Assembly: GCF_011440395.1 (NCBI RefSeq) | Contig: NZ_JAAOIX010000012.1 | Span: 1 to 64,000, forward strand | Reading direction: 5' to 3' | DNA: 64,000 bases | DNA from: Pseudomaricurvus alcaniphilus | GTDB lineage: Bacteria > Pseudomonadota > Gammaproteobacteria > Pseudomonadales > Cellvibrionaceae | Shown: one piece after another, positions 47,261 to 56,147 of the stretch | Layout of the letters: each line of letters starts with the position of its first letter | How positions within the stretch are numbered: the first letter of the stretch is position 1 | Notes under the pieces: generated by a model | What the model was told of the DNA's origin: nothing | Databases searched by the model: none | What the model saw: only the letters and a program-made list of their open reading frames with translations | Translations under genes and position numbers: made by a program

Positions 47261-48280
47261 TCAGGGTTCCAGGTAGCGCTGGCGCAACGCCTGGAGTGCG
47301 TGTTCATCCAGCTCCATCTTGTTGCGGATAAAGGTGTCCACATCACCGTGTTCGGCCTTGATGGTGTCGAAGGCGGAGCGCAGGTAATCGGCGTGAACCT
47401 CAAAAATAGGCTCTGCTGCCTTCTTGTCCAGGGTGATTCCGGTGAAGTCGCTCAGCCAACGCATCGAGTAATCCATGTCGAGGAACTCGTTGGTGAGCAG
47501 GTAATCGTGAAAAATGGTTTGCTCCGGTACTCCGAGCGCCGCCAGAATAATAGCCGCCCCAAATCCGGTGCGGTCCTTGCCGGCGGAGCAGTGAATCAGG
47601 GCGGGGCCCTCGCTGGCCAGGATAGACTGAAACATATCGCGATAACTTTCGGTTTTGTTCTGCACGATTTCGCGGTTGATGTGCAACATTTTCTTGCGCC
47701 CCGCGGCGCGGATAGCATTCGCCCCCTTGATGTCTTTCAGCATGCCGAACAGCTCGATGTTATCGCCGGGGTTGAGTCGCAGCTGGACGATTTGGGGTGT
47801 GTGGCCTTCGGCGAGGCTGGTGGGGTTCAGGTCCATCTCCGGCTGGGTGCGGAAGTCGCACACCAGGTTGATGCCCAGCGCGGCGATCATCTGCTTGTCG
47901 GACTCGGTCAGCGAGCCCAGGTGACCGCTGCGGTACAGCGCCTGCCAGCGCACCCGGCGGCCGTCGGTCGTATGGTAACCGCCAAAGTCGCGAAAGTTAC
48001 GCACCCCTTCAGCCGGCACGACCCGGTCGGTGATGACGTGCTCTTCTCCGCTCGGGGTCAGCAGGTGAAAAAAAACCGTGCCCTCGGTGTCCGGCACGGT
48101 AATCACCGCTTGTTTGGCGCTGTAATCCAGCTCCGTTTCGCAGACCAATTTACTGTTTATGGCCTGCTGTGGGGAGTCGGTCACGGAGACCTTGAGCTTG
48201 CCGCTTTTACCACCCGGCCAGCGCAATTCGTAGGCGTTGTGGGCGGTGCGGCGGGCGCGATAGGGTTCTGCTGTTTTCAT
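47261..48280 (-). CDS. tyrosine-protein phosphatase-like protein (Y_phosphatase3 type)
   Basis: Protein of 339 residues. The N-terminal ~100 residues form a beta-rich domain. The phosphatase core follows with NFRDFGGY (near 106-113), LYRSGHL and the Cys loop HCSAGKDRTG (about 223-232, nucleophile Cys plus Arg). It resembles dual-specificity/tyrosine phosphatases including MptpB-like lipid phosphatases. No signal peptide. The start at 48280 is preferred; a 21-codon upstream extension has no better support. Confidence 0.85.
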   Translation of the reverse strand: MKTAEPYRARRTAHNAYELRWPGGKSGKLKVSVTDSPQQAINSKLVCETELDYSAKQAVITVPDTEGTVFFHLLTPSGEEHVITDRVVPAEGVRNFRDFGGYHTTDGRRVRWQALYRSGHLGSLTESDKQMIAALGINLVCDFRTQPEMDLNPTSLAEGHTPQIVQLRLNPGDNIELFGMLKDIKGANAIRAAGRKKMLHINREIVQNKTESYRDMFQSILASEGPALIHCSAGKDRTGFGAAIILAALGVPEQTIFHDYLLTNEFLDMDYSMRWLSDFTGITLDKKAAEPIFEVHADYLRSAFDTIKAEHGDVDTFIRNKMELDEHALQALRQRYLEP

Positions 48281-48486
48281 GGTGCATCTACTGTCAGTAA
48301 GTCTGTTTAGCCTGGGTTGGTTCTGCATGGGACGCAAGTACATGCCGCGTTGATATTAGTGGAAATTTAAAAGGGATGACATGGCCGTCGCCGCAACATT
48401 ATGTAAGTTATGGTAAAGCCGGCCGCGAATACTCTTTCTCTATATTGCGGGGGCAATGTGAGCCTGTACTGATTCACCTGGTACAT

Positions 48487-49389
48487 TCAGATAGCGTGCA
48501 GCTCGCGGTATTTCTGCGGCGAAATCCCGATGATTTTCTTGAACTGGCGGGAAAAATACAATGGATCGGTGTAACCCAGTTCCGCGGCCACGGTTTTGAT
48601 GGCCGCTTCGGAGCTGTCCAGCAATGCACAGGCGCGCTCCATCTTCAGGTGGATAAAGTGCTGGATGGGGGTGTGCCCGGTGCTCTCCTTGAAGCGGCGA
48701 ATAAAGTGGTATTTGGACAGGTTGGCCATGGCTGCCAGCTCCTCCAGATCCAGGTCCTTGGCGATATGGCGCTGCATATGCTCCAGCAGTTGCTCCATGC
48801 CCAGGTTGGGGTTGAGGGTCAGGCGGCGCTGGGACACGGCCGCTGCCATATCGGTCAGCAGTGCCCGCAGGTGATTGGCGGCCTGGATAAAGCTGTTCAG
48901 GGCCAGGCCCTGGCGACGAATGCCGAGCAGTTCTTCAAAGCTGCTGATCAGGCTCGCCTGCAGCCCAAGGGGGGTGACCACTCGCTCCAGCTTGATGAAA
49001 TCCACGTAGGCCTCGCTGAGCGGGCCGACAAAGTGCACCCAGAAAATGGTCCAGGGCTGCTTGCGGTCAGCCCGGTAGCTGTGGGCCAGGCCGGGTGGCA
49101 GCAAGATCAGGTCGCCGGAGTTTACCGTGTAGTCGGCGCTGCGGGCGTGCAGGGTGCCTGCACCCCCGGTGCAGTACATCAGCAGGTAGGAGTCGTGACT
49201 GCGGCGCGCCATGCGGTGTTTTTCGGCCCGCGGGTAGTAGCCCATGGCCAGCGGCAGCAGGTCGGCGCTGAGAGGGTGTTGCAGCAAGCTCGAGACAATG
49301 AACTGCGGGGTTATCTGGCGGATGCCGGCTGCCGGCAGGGGCCAGTGGGAAGTGATTTTGTCGTCGTCTGTAAAGCGGGAGTCAATCAT
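48487..49389 (-). CDS. AraC family transcriptional regulator (arabinose-binding type)
   Basis: Protein of 300 residues with an N-terminal cupin-like sensing domain (HSYRAD; PPGLAHSY) and two C-terminal HTH motifs (LDLEELAAMANLSKYHFIRRFKE; IKTVAAELGYTDPLYFSRQFK). Transcribed away from the valine operon whose first gene starts 390 bases off; control of that operon is likely but unproved. A 13-codon N-terminal extension is possible. Confidence 0.88.
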   Translation of the reverse strand: MIDSRFTDDDKITSHWPLPAAGIRQITPQFIVSSLLQHPLSADLLPLAMGYYPRAEKHRMARRSHDSYLLMYCTGGAGTLHARSADYTVNSGDLILLPPGLAHSYRADRKQPWTIFWVHFVGPLSEAYVDFIKLERVVTPLGLQASLISSFEELLGIRRQGLALNSFIQAANHLRALLTDMAAAVSQRRLTLNPNLGMEQLLEHMQRHIAKDLDLEELAAMANLSKYHFIRRFKESTGHTPIQHFIHLKMERACALLDSSEAAIKTVAAELGYTDPLYFSRQFKKIIGISPQKYRELHAI

Positions 49390-49779
49390 GGTTATTATCC
49401 ATAAATATAGGCCGTGTGCCGCAATCATAGCTCAGTTCAATAGCTCTCAATAGCAATATAGTCCATATAGTCCGCAATTTAATCAATTTTTACTGCCCCT
49501 GACAGGTGCTTAAATAGCCCTCTATCAATGACTAACAACAACAAAGCGTTGCAGCAGTTTTATCAGCCTCCCCGGCTGGCAGTGGGTTTTGTGGCGGGCA
49601 TGTGCGCCGCAGCAAAGTTGAGCCGTTGCCGTATGGATACGCCGAAACAGTTTCTTCGATGCCACTTTGCCAGACCACTGTTCGATGCCGCACAGGCGGG
49701 CAGCGGGGCCTGATAGTCAGCGGTAACTTGTTGTAACCCAGAGAGAATTATTACAAGCCCACCGGGCAGGAGAAGATTG
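49390..49779. promoter_or_regulatory. intergenic region with ATATAGTCC tandem repeat, between araC-type gene and valine operon
   Basis: Perfect tandem 9-base direct repeat ATATAGTCC-ATATAGTCC at 49456-49473, of the length and kind bound by AraC-type dimers. About 300 bases then lead to the first operon gene, with GGAG eight bases before its ATG. A frame of 61 codons (49528-49713) has no support. I found no clear -10/-35 pair. Confidence 0.5.
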
Positions 49780-51198
49780 ATGACAGTACAAGCCCCAATC
49801 GCACAGTCTGCGGACGCAGCTGAAATCGCGGCCCTGATCGAGCGCTCACGCAAAGCCCAGGCGCAAATCGCCAACTACACCCAGGCGCAGGTGGATGAGC
49901 TTATCACCGCCATGGTGTGGGCAGTGTGCCGGCCCGGTGTAGCGGAAGAGATTGCCCAGTTCACCGTCGATGAGACCCAGCTGGGTAACTACGAGGGTAA
50001 ATTCCTGAAGATATCGAAAAAAACCCGCGCCACCCTGGTGGATATCATCGACGACAAATCGGTGGATGTGATCGAGACTGACCCGGTGCGTAATATCATC
50101 AAGATTGCCAAGCCGGTTGGGGTTATCGGGGCGCTGATCCCCTGTACCAACCCGGAAGCCACCCCGGTAATCAAATCTATTTCTGCCATCAAGGGGCGCA
50201 ATTCCATCGTGCTCGCGCCGCACCCGCGCTCCAAACTCACCAACAAAAAGATCGTCGGCTTGTTGCGCGAAGCCATCAAGGCCTGCGGCGCGCCGGAAGA
50301 CCTGGTGATCGGCATCGATGTGCCGAGCATGGAAAAAACCGAAGCGCTGATGAAGCAGTGCGACCGCATCCTCGCCACCGGCGGTGGGGCCATGGTCTCT
50401 GCCGCCTACTCCTCCGGTACTCCGGCGCTGGGTGTGGGCGTGGGTAACGCAGTCATTACCGTGGACGACACCGCCAATTTGGACGAGGCAGCGGAAAAAA
50501 TTCGCATCTCAAAAACCCTCGACCTCGCCGCTTCCTGTTCGTCCGACAACTCGGTCGTGGCTTTCGCATCTATATATGACCAGTTGTTGGAGAAGCTGAT
50601 CGCCGAGGGCGGTTACCTGGTCAATGAAGTTGAAAAGCAGAAGTTGCAGGAAATTATTTGGGAGGATGGTCACGTCAATTCAGCCATCGTGGCCCAGCCA
50701 GCCAGCAAGATTGCCGCCATGGCCGATATCGACCTGCCCGAGGGCAAGACCTTCTATATTGTGCCGGAGACCGGTGCCGGCGTCGATTACCCGTTCTCGG
50801 GTGAAAAGATGTCAGTGGTTATGGCTTTCTACAAGGTAGCGGATATGGATGAGGCGATTGCCCTCACCAATGCCATCCAGGCCTACCAGGGGCAGGGACA
50901 CTCCTGTGGTATCTACTCCTACAGCGACGACAACGTGCTGCGCTACGGCCGCGAAACCAGAACCTCGCGGGTGATGGTAAACCAGCCGCAGGCGCCATCC
51001 AACAGTGGTAATATCTGGAATGGCATGCGCCAGACCTTCTCCCTGGGCTGTGGCTCCTGGGGCGGCAACAGCACCAACAACAACATCACCTGGCAGGACC
51101 TGGTGAACATCACCTGGATCTCCAAGCCATTGGAGCAGCACAAGGTGATTCCCTCCGATGAGGAGTTGTTTGGTGCCGTGATGAGCAAATTTAACTGA
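49780..51198 (+). CDS. acylating aldehyde dehydrogenase (SauS/EutE type), first gene of valine operon
   Basis: Protein of 472 residues in the CoA-acylating branch of the aldehyde dehydrogenase superfamily. Catalytic Cys in AASCSSDNS (near residue 246), and the NAD loop GGGAMVSAAYSSGTPALGVGVGN. Length and motifs resemble acetaldehyde/sulfoacetaldehyde dehydrogenases rather than MmsA (methylmalonate-semialdehyde dehydrogenase), which usually occupies this place. It may oxidise methylmalonate semialdehyde to propionyl-CoA, or isobutyraldehyde to isobutyryl-CoA. Start at ATG 49780. Confidence 0.87.
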   Translation: MTVQAPIAQSADAAEIAALIERSRKAQAQIANYTQAQVDELITAMVWAVCRPGVAEEIAQFTVDETQLGNYEGKFLKISKKTRATLVDIIDDKSVDVIETDPVRNIIKIAKPVGVIGALIPCTNPEATPVIKSISAIKGRNSIVLAPHPRSKLTNKKIVGLLREAIKACGAPEDLVIGIDVPSMEKTEALMKQCDRILATGGGAMVSAAYSSGTPALGVGVGNAVITVDDTANLDEAAEKIRISKTLDLAASCSSDNSVVAFASIYDQLLEKLIAEGGYLVNEVEKQKLQEIIWEDGHVNSAIVAQPASKIAAMADIDLPEGKTFYIVPETGAGVDYPFSGEKMSVVMAFYKVADMDEAIALTNAIQAYQGQGHSCGIYSYSDDNVLRYGRETRTSRVMVNQPQAPSNSGNIWNGMRQTFSLGCGSWGGNSTNNNITWQDLVNITWISKPLEQHKVIPSDEELFGAVMSKFN

Positions 51199-51244
51199 GT
51201 GAGCGCCGCTAAAAACACAACAAAAGCAGAGACGGGATACGCTT

Positions 51245-52411
51245 ATGGATTTCAATCTTAACGACGAGCAAAAAGCTTTCCAGGAGGCGGCTCGCGCCTT
51301 TGCCCAGGGTGAAATGGCGCCGCTAGCGGCGGAGTGGGACGAGCAGAAAATCTTTCCCCGCGATGTGATTAAAGCCGCCGGTGAAATGGGCTTTTGCGGC
51401 ATGTACTCGCCGGAAGAATGCGGTGGGCTGGGCTTGTCGCGGCTCGATACCAGCATAATCCTGGAGGAGCTGGCGGCCGGTTGTACCTCCACCGCCGCCT
51501 TTATCTCCATTCACAATATGGCCACCTGGATGCTCTGCAGTTGGGGCAGCGATGAACTGAAGGCCGAGTGGGCCACGGCCCTGACCAGCGGCGAAAAGCT
51601 GGCCTCCTACTGCCTGACTGAACCCAGTGCCGGCTCCGATGCCGGCGCACTGCGCTCTACCGCCAGGCTCGATGGCGATGAGTATGTGATCAACGGCAGC
51701 AAGATGTTTATCAGCGGTGCCGGCAGCACCGAGATGCTGGTGGTCATGTTGCGCACTGGCACTCAGGACTCCGGTGCCAGGGGCATTACCGCCTTTGCCA
51801 TACCCGCCGATGCCGAGGGCATCGAGTATGGCAAGAATGAAGTCAAGATGGGCTGGAACAGTCAGCCCACCCGGGCGATCAGCTTTGATAACGTGCGGGT
51901 GCCCGTGAGTCACCGTCTCGGTGCCGAGGGTGAGGGCTTCAAGATTGCCATGAAGGGCCTGGATGGCGGCCGCATCAATATCGCCATCTGTTCCGTGGGC
52001 GCGGCCCAGGCCTGCCTCGACATCACCCAGCGCTATATGCGCGAGCGGGAACAGTTTGGCCACCCCATTGCCGAGTTCCAGGCGCTGCAATTTCGCCTCG
52101 CCGATATGGTGACCGAACTGGTCGCAGCGCGGCAGATGGTGCGCATGGCCGCGGCGGCAGTGGACAACAACGACCCCGAAAAAACCGTGTACTGTGCAAT
52201 GGCCAAGCGCTTTGCCACCGACGCCGGTTTTGAGGTTTGCAACCAGGCGTTGCAGTTGCACGGTGGCTACGGCTACCTGCGAGAGTACCCCATTGAGCGA
52301 TTCCTGCGAGACTCCCGGGTCCACCAGATTCTCGAGGGAACCAACGAAGTGATGCGGGTGATTACCGCGCGTCGCTTATTACAAGAAGGCGCAACCGAGG
52401 ACATTCGATGA
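51245..52411 (+). CDS. acyl-CoA dehydrogenase, probably isobutyryl-CoA dehydrogenase
   Basis: FAD enzyme of 388 residues. FAD loop YCLTEPSAGSDA (about 123-134), middle beta domain, and C-terminal HGGYGYLREYPIERFLRDSRVHQILEGTNE. Catalytic Glu position in the last segment is kept. By context it oxidises isobutyryl-CoA to methacrylyl-CoA. Its end overlaps the next gene by four bases. Confidence 0.92.
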   Translation: MDFNLNDEQKAFQEAARAFAQGEMAPLAAEWDEQKIFPRDVIKAAGEMGFCGMYSPEECGGLGLSRLDTSIILEELAAGCTSTAAFISIHNMATWMLCSWGSDELKAEWATALTSGEKLASYCLTEPSAGSDAGALRSTARLDGDEYVINGSKMFISGAGSTEMLVVMLRTGTQDSGARGITAFAIPADAEGIEYGKNEVKMGWNSQPTRAISFDNVRVPVSHRLGAEGEGFKIAMKGLDGGRINIAICSVGAAQACLDITQRYMREREQFGHPIAEFQALQFRLADMVTELVAARQMVRMAAAAVDNNDPEKTVYCAMAKRFATDAGFEVCNQALQLHGGYGYLREYPIERFLRDSRVHQILEGTNEVMRVITARRLLQEGATEDIR

Positions 52412-53181
52412 GCACACTAAAGCTGGAAAAACGCGGCCATACCGCCATTGTCACCATGAACAACCCGCCGGCCAATACCTGGACGCCGGAGAGCCTCAAC
52501 CAGCTCAAGGACATAGTCACCGAGCTGAATGCCGACCGCGACAACTACGCCCTGGTCATCGCCAGCGAGAGTGAAAAGTTTTTCAGCGCCGGCGCCGACC
52601 TGAACCGTTTCAATCACGACGATAAAGGCCTGTCGTTTGAATTTGCCAACGCCTTCGGCTCAGCCTTCGAAGCACTGGCCAATTACACCGGCGTATCCAT
52701 CGCCGCCATTACCGGTTACGCCATGGGTGGCGGGCTGGAAGTGGCCCTGTCCTGCGACTTGCGCGTGGCCGAAGAGCAGGCGCAAATGGCCCTGCCAGAG
52801 GCCGGCGTCGGCCTGTTGCCCTGCGGACTGGGTTCCCAGCAACTGCCCTGGCTGGTGGGCGAATCCTGGGCCAAGCGCATGATCCTGCTGGGGCAGCGCC
52901 TGAAAGCCGACAAGGCGCTGGAAATCGGCCTGGTGGAAGAAGTGGTGCCCACCGGCTCGGCCCTCGACAAGGCGCTGGAACTGGCGGCGATGGCGGCCAA
53001 GCAGAGCCCGACCTCGGTGCGCTACTGCAAGCAGTTGATTATGGCGGCTCGCAGCCAGCCCATGGCCACCGCGTTTGCCACCGAGCGGGAGCTGTTCGTC
53101 AAATTGTGGGACAGCGAAGACCAGAAAGAGGGCGTGGGTGCCTTTGTCGAGAAGCGCAAACCCGAGTGGAAAAATCGCTGA
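52408..53181 (+). CDS. enoyl-CoA hydratase (valine pathway)
   Basis: Crotonase-fold protein of 257 residues with FFSAGADLNRF (oxyanion) and GYAMGGGLEVALSCDLRVAEE (about 103-123). By position it hydrates methacrylyl-CoA to 3-hydroxyisobutyryl-CoA. It overlaps the acyl-CoA dehydrogenase. Confidence 0.92.
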   Translation: MSTLKLEKRGHTAIVTMNNPPANTWTPESLNQLKDIVTELNADRDNYALVIASESEKFFSAGADLNRFNHDDKGLSFEFANAFGSAFEALANYTGVSIAAITGYAMGGGLEVALSCDLRVAEEQAQMALPEAGVGLLPCGLGSQQLPWLVGESWAKRMILLGQRLKADKALEIGLVEEVVPTGSALDKALELAAMAAKQSPTSVRYCKQLIMAARSQPMATAFATERELFVKLWDSEDQKEGVGAFVEKRKPEWKNR

Positions 53182-53221
53182 TCGCAGCGTTCCTGAACGA
53201 ACAAGCAGTTGGGCAAATATT

Positions 53222-54334
53222 ATGACGACAGAAGATAACAACGCGCCGGTATTAATCGAAACGCTGCCATCGGGTGGCGGCTACCGGGTGGGCCTGGCGA
53301 CCCTCAACGCGCCCAAGTCACTCAATGCGCTGACCCGGGATATGGTCGATATCCTGCTGCCGCAGCTGCAGCAGTGGCAAGCGGATGACTCTATTGCTTG
53401 TGTGGTACTGCGCGGCAGTGGCGACAAGGGTTTTTGTGCCGGCGGCGATGTGGTGCAGTTGCGCAACTCCTCCCTCGCCGGCGACGGCGCCGCCGCCGCT
53501 TTCTTCGAGCAGGAATACCGGCTCGACTACCTGATTCATACTTACAGTAAGCCCATAGTGGTCTGGGGGCACGGCATCGTTATGGGGGGCGGTCTCGGCC
53601 TGTTGGCGGGAGCCAGCCATCGGGTGGTCACCGCCAAGACCCGGCTGGCCATGCCGGAAGTGACCATTGGCCTGTATCCGGATGTGGGCGGCTCCTGGTT
53701 CCTGAACAAGATGCCCGGTCGCAGCGGTCTGTTTGTGGCCCTCACCGGGGTTTCCATCAATGCCGGTGACACCCTCTACCTGGGCCTGGCGGATCACTTC
53801 CTCGCCCATGAGCAGTGGGCCGAATTTATCGCCGGTCTGGGGGATATGAGCTGGGCCGAACCCGTCTCTCACAGCGCAGACCTGACGCGCTTGTTACAGG
53901 GTTTATCCACCAGCGCCGGTGAGCCGCCGGTCTCCGCTGTGCGCGAGCACTATGATGTGATCCAGGCCATGACCGCAGGCCCCACCCTGGAGGAGGTGGT
54001 CACTGCCATCACCAGTTACAGTGGTGATGACAAGTGGCTGGCCGGTGCCGCCAAAACCCTGGCCAGTGGTTGCCCGACCACAGTCTACCTGATTGCCGAA
54101 CAGCTCAAGCGCAGCCTGCACATGTCCCTGCGCGAGGCGTTCCAGATGGAGCTGGTGCTGTCCGCCAATTGCATGGGTTTCCCGAACTTCGCCGAGGGCG
54201 TACGCGCGCTGCTGGTGGATAAGGACCAGCAGCCCAAATTCGAGCCTGCAACCCTCGCTGCAGTTACCCCCGAGCTGGTGGCGGCCCATTTCGTGCCGCC
54301 CTGGGATGGCGCCAACCCCCTCGACGACCTCTGA
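53222..54334 (+). CDS. 3-hydroxyisobutyryl-CoA hydrolase
   Basis: Crotonase-superfamily hydrolase of 370 residues, longer than hydratases. GFCAGGDVVQLRN (about 66-78), WGHGIVMGGGLGLLAGASHRVVT, then MPEVTIGLYPDVGGSWFLNKM are typical of HIBCH. Releases free 3-hydroxyisobutyrate. The start at 53222 matches HIBCH alignments; the longer frame overlaps the previous gene. Confidence 0.93.
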   Translation: MTTEDNNAPVLIETLPSGGGYRVGLATLNAPKSLNALTRDMVDILLPQLQQWQADDSIACVVLRGSGDKGFCAGGDVVQLRNSSLAGDGAAAAFFEQEYRLDYLIHTYSKPIVVWGHGIVMGGGLGLLAGASHRVVTAKTRLAMPEVTIGLYPDVGGSWFLNKMPGRSGLFVALTGVSINAGDTLYLGLADHFLAHEQWAEFIAGLGDMSWAEPVSHSADLTRLLQGLSTSAGEPPVSAVREHYDVIQAMTAGPTLEEVVTAITSYSGDDKWLAGAAKTLASGCPTTVYLIAEQLKRSLHMSLREAFQMELVLSANCMGFPNFAEGVRALLVDKDQQPKFEPATLAAVTPELVAAHFVPPWDGANPLDDL

Positions 54335-54359
54335 CAATAATTTGTACAAGGAATAACCT

Positions 54360-55250
54360 ATGTCTCAGCAAGTAGCATTTATCGGCCTCGGTAATATGGG
54401 TGGGCCCATGGCCGCCAACCTGGCCAAGGCCGGCTTTACCGTCAAGGCGTTTGACCTTTCAGCCGAGGCGCTGGAGAAGGCCGCCCAGGCCGGCTGCCAA
54501 ACCTTCACTGACCCCTGTGAGGCCGCCACCGATGTGGACTATGTGGTCACCATGTTGCCCTCCGGGCCGATTGTCGAGGCTGTCTATATCCACCAGCAGA
54601 AGCTGCTCGACGCGGTCGGTAAACACACCCTGCTGATCGATTGCTCCACCGTGGCCGCGGAAAACTCCCGCAAGGTGGGGGTTGAGGCGGAGAAGCGCGG
54701 CCTGCACTTTATCGACGCGCCGGTATCGGGCGGCACCGGGGCGGCGGCAGCGGGTACCCTGGCCTTTATGTGTGGCGGTGAGCCCGAGGATGTCGAGCGC
54801 GCCAAAACCGTACTCAATGCCATGGGCAGCAATGTCTTCTACGCCGGTGGCCACGGCGCCGGCTCGATTGCCAAGCTGTGCAACAACATGCTGCTGGCCG
54901 TGCATATGATCGGCACCGCCGAAGCCTTGCAGATGGGGGTCAACAACGGTCTCGACCCCAAGGTGCTGTCGGAGATCATGCTGAAGAGTTCCGGCTGTAA
55001 CTGGTCGCTGGAGAAGTACAATCCCTACCCTGGCGTGATGCCCAATGTACCGGCCAGCAAGGGTTACGAGGGCGGCTTTATGATCAACTTGATGCTGAAG
55101 GACCTGGGGCTGGCCATGGATGCTGCCAAGGGCTCCAATTCTGCCGTGCCCATGGGTGCGCTGGCCCAGAGCCTGTATACGGTTCTCAAGCACCAGGATG
55201 AGCGCCAGGGTATGACTGACTTCTCCAGCGTTCTCAAATTGCTGCAGTGA
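54360..55250 (+). CDS. mmsB: 3-hydroxyisobutyrate dehydrogenase
   Basis: NAD-dependent beta-hydroxyacid dehydrogenase of 296 residues. N-terminal cofactor loop FIGLGNMGGPMAANL (6-20), substrate motif FIDAPVSGGTGAA (near 118-130), catalytic GAGSIAKLCNN (166-176, Lys). Makes methylmalonate semialdehyde, the likely substrate for the first gene of the operon. AAGGAA lies seven bases before the ATG. Confidence 0.95.
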   Translation: MSQQVAFIGLGNMGGPMAANLAKAGFTVKAFDLSAEALEKAAQAGCQTFTDPCEAATDVDYVVTMLPSGPIVEAVYIHQQKLLDAVGKHTLLIDCSTVAAENSRKVGVEAEKRGLHFIDAPVSGGTGAAAAGTLAFMCGGEPEDVERAKTVLNAMGSNVFYAGGHGAGSIAKLCNNMLLAVHMIGTAEALQMGVNNGLDPKVLSEIMLKSSGCNWSLEKYNPYPGVMPNVPASKGYEGGFMINLMLKDLGLAMDAAKGSNSAVPMGALAQSLYTVLKHQDERQGMTDFSSVLKLLQ

Positions 55251-55278
55251 GGTCTGTGGCCGCGGCCGGCTATTTAAC

Positions 55279-55308
55279 TTGATGCTGGGCCCGGTATTTT
55301 GCTATACT
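55279..55308 (+). promoter_or_regulatory. candidate promoter before the putative small RNA
   Basis: TTGATG (55279-55284), 18-base spacer, TATACT (55303-55308), next to a GC-rich discriminator. It fits a transcript starting near 55315. Confidence 0.6.
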
Positions 55309-55314
55309 TCGCCG

Positions 55315-55466
55315 CCTCGATTGTGCGGGCTTGTTTCAGACGGTCAACACCAGTCGGTCAGGCATCACCGGGTGAATTGAATCCGGGGCTGTGGCTTGAA
55401 GCTGGTAAGGTGTACTGAAACCGGGTAAGGACGCAGCAGGAAAGCCCCTCATGCCAGGGGCTTTTT
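55315..55466 (+). ncRNA. putative structured small RNA or leader, about 150 nt
   Basis: Flanked by the promoter above and an intrinsic terminator (AGCCCCT CATGCC AGGGGCT with T5, 55443-55466). Inside, GTTTCAG (55333-55339) can pair with CTGAAAC (55415-55421), and GGGGCT (near 55385) can pair with AGCCCC of the terminator as an alternative structure. There is no open frame of note. I compared it by eye to SRP RNA, 6S and tmRNA and found no match. It is located where tRNAs often precede rimP. Confidence 0.45.
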
Positions 55467-55551
55467 CGTATGTAGAGTTTTGCTACGTACGGCATTGAGC
55501 GCGAGTGTTCCCGCCGCTTGGGCCGGGTTTACGCGAAACGATGAGTTTAAT

Positions 55552-55600
55552 GGTTGCGACAGGCAACCGTAGACGCGATGGGCCTAGTGCCCATTTTTTG
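55552..55600 (+). promoter_or_regulatory. rimP leader attenuator hairpins
   Basis: Two hairpins: GGTTGC/GCAACC (55552-55568) and ATGGGC CTAGT GCCCAT with T6 (55578-55600), followed by TTTGTACAG. The second hairpin, its place before rimP, and the GTACAG sequence resemble the known rimP leader of gammaproteobacteria, which may attenuate the rimP-nusA-infB operon. Confidence 0.75.
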
Positions 55601-55632
55601 TTTGTACAGATTGCCGGGTAGCGGTTGCGAAA

Positions 55633-56088
55633 ATGGCCTCCAAACACGATCAATTGTTAGAACTTCTGGCGCCAGTGGTTGAATCCATGGGCTGCCAGCT
55701 CTGGGGCCTGGAGTACTTCTCCCAGGGGCGCCACAGCACCCTGCGCATTTATATCGAGCGCCCGGAAGGTGTCGGCCTGCAGGAATGTGAACAGGTCAGT
55801 CGCCAGGTCAGCAGTGTGCTGGACGTGGAAGACCCCATTGCCGGGGAGTACACCCTGGAGGTGTCTTCGCCGGGTATGGATCGGCCGCTGTACACGCTGG
55901 AGCAATTTGCGCGCTATGCCGGTGAGCAGGTGTCGGTAAGGCTGCGCTCGGCGTTCGAAGGGCGCCGCAAGTTTAGCGGCCAGTTGCGCGGCGTCGAAGG
56001 TGACGAAGTATTGGTGGTGGTGGACGAGCATGAGTACTTGTTGCCCATCGAGTTAATAGAAAAAGCGAACGTAATTCCCCGCTTTTAG
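55633..56088 (+). CDS. rimP: ribosome maturation factor RimP
   Basis: Protein of 151 residues that assists 30S assembly. Signature [19 protein letters not shown] at about 13-31 and [11 protein letters not shown] (about 76-86). Start at ATG 55633, with weak ribosome binding site. First gene of the rimP-nusA-infB operon. Nothing odd. Confidence 0.95.
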   Translation: MASKHDQLLELLAPVVESMGCQLWGLEYFSQGRHSTLRIYIERPEGVGLQECEQVSRQVSSVLDVEDPIAGEYTLEVSSPGMDRPLYTLEQFARYAGEQVSVRLRSAFEGRRKFSGQLRGVEGDEVLVVVDEHEYLLPIELIEKANVIPRF

Positions 56089-56147
56089 GGGCTGCACTGT
56101 TTTAAAGGGCTGCACTCGAGGCAGCGGAACGAAGCTGAGGCTTAGAC

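Noticed and set aside
49528-49713. 61-codon open frame before the valine operon
   Set aside because: No ribosome binding site and no family; probably leader sequence.
55315-55466. SRP (4.5S) RNA
   Set aside because: The conserved apical GGTCAGG / GGAAGCAGCC core is missing, although AAGGACGCAGCAGG looks vaguely similar.
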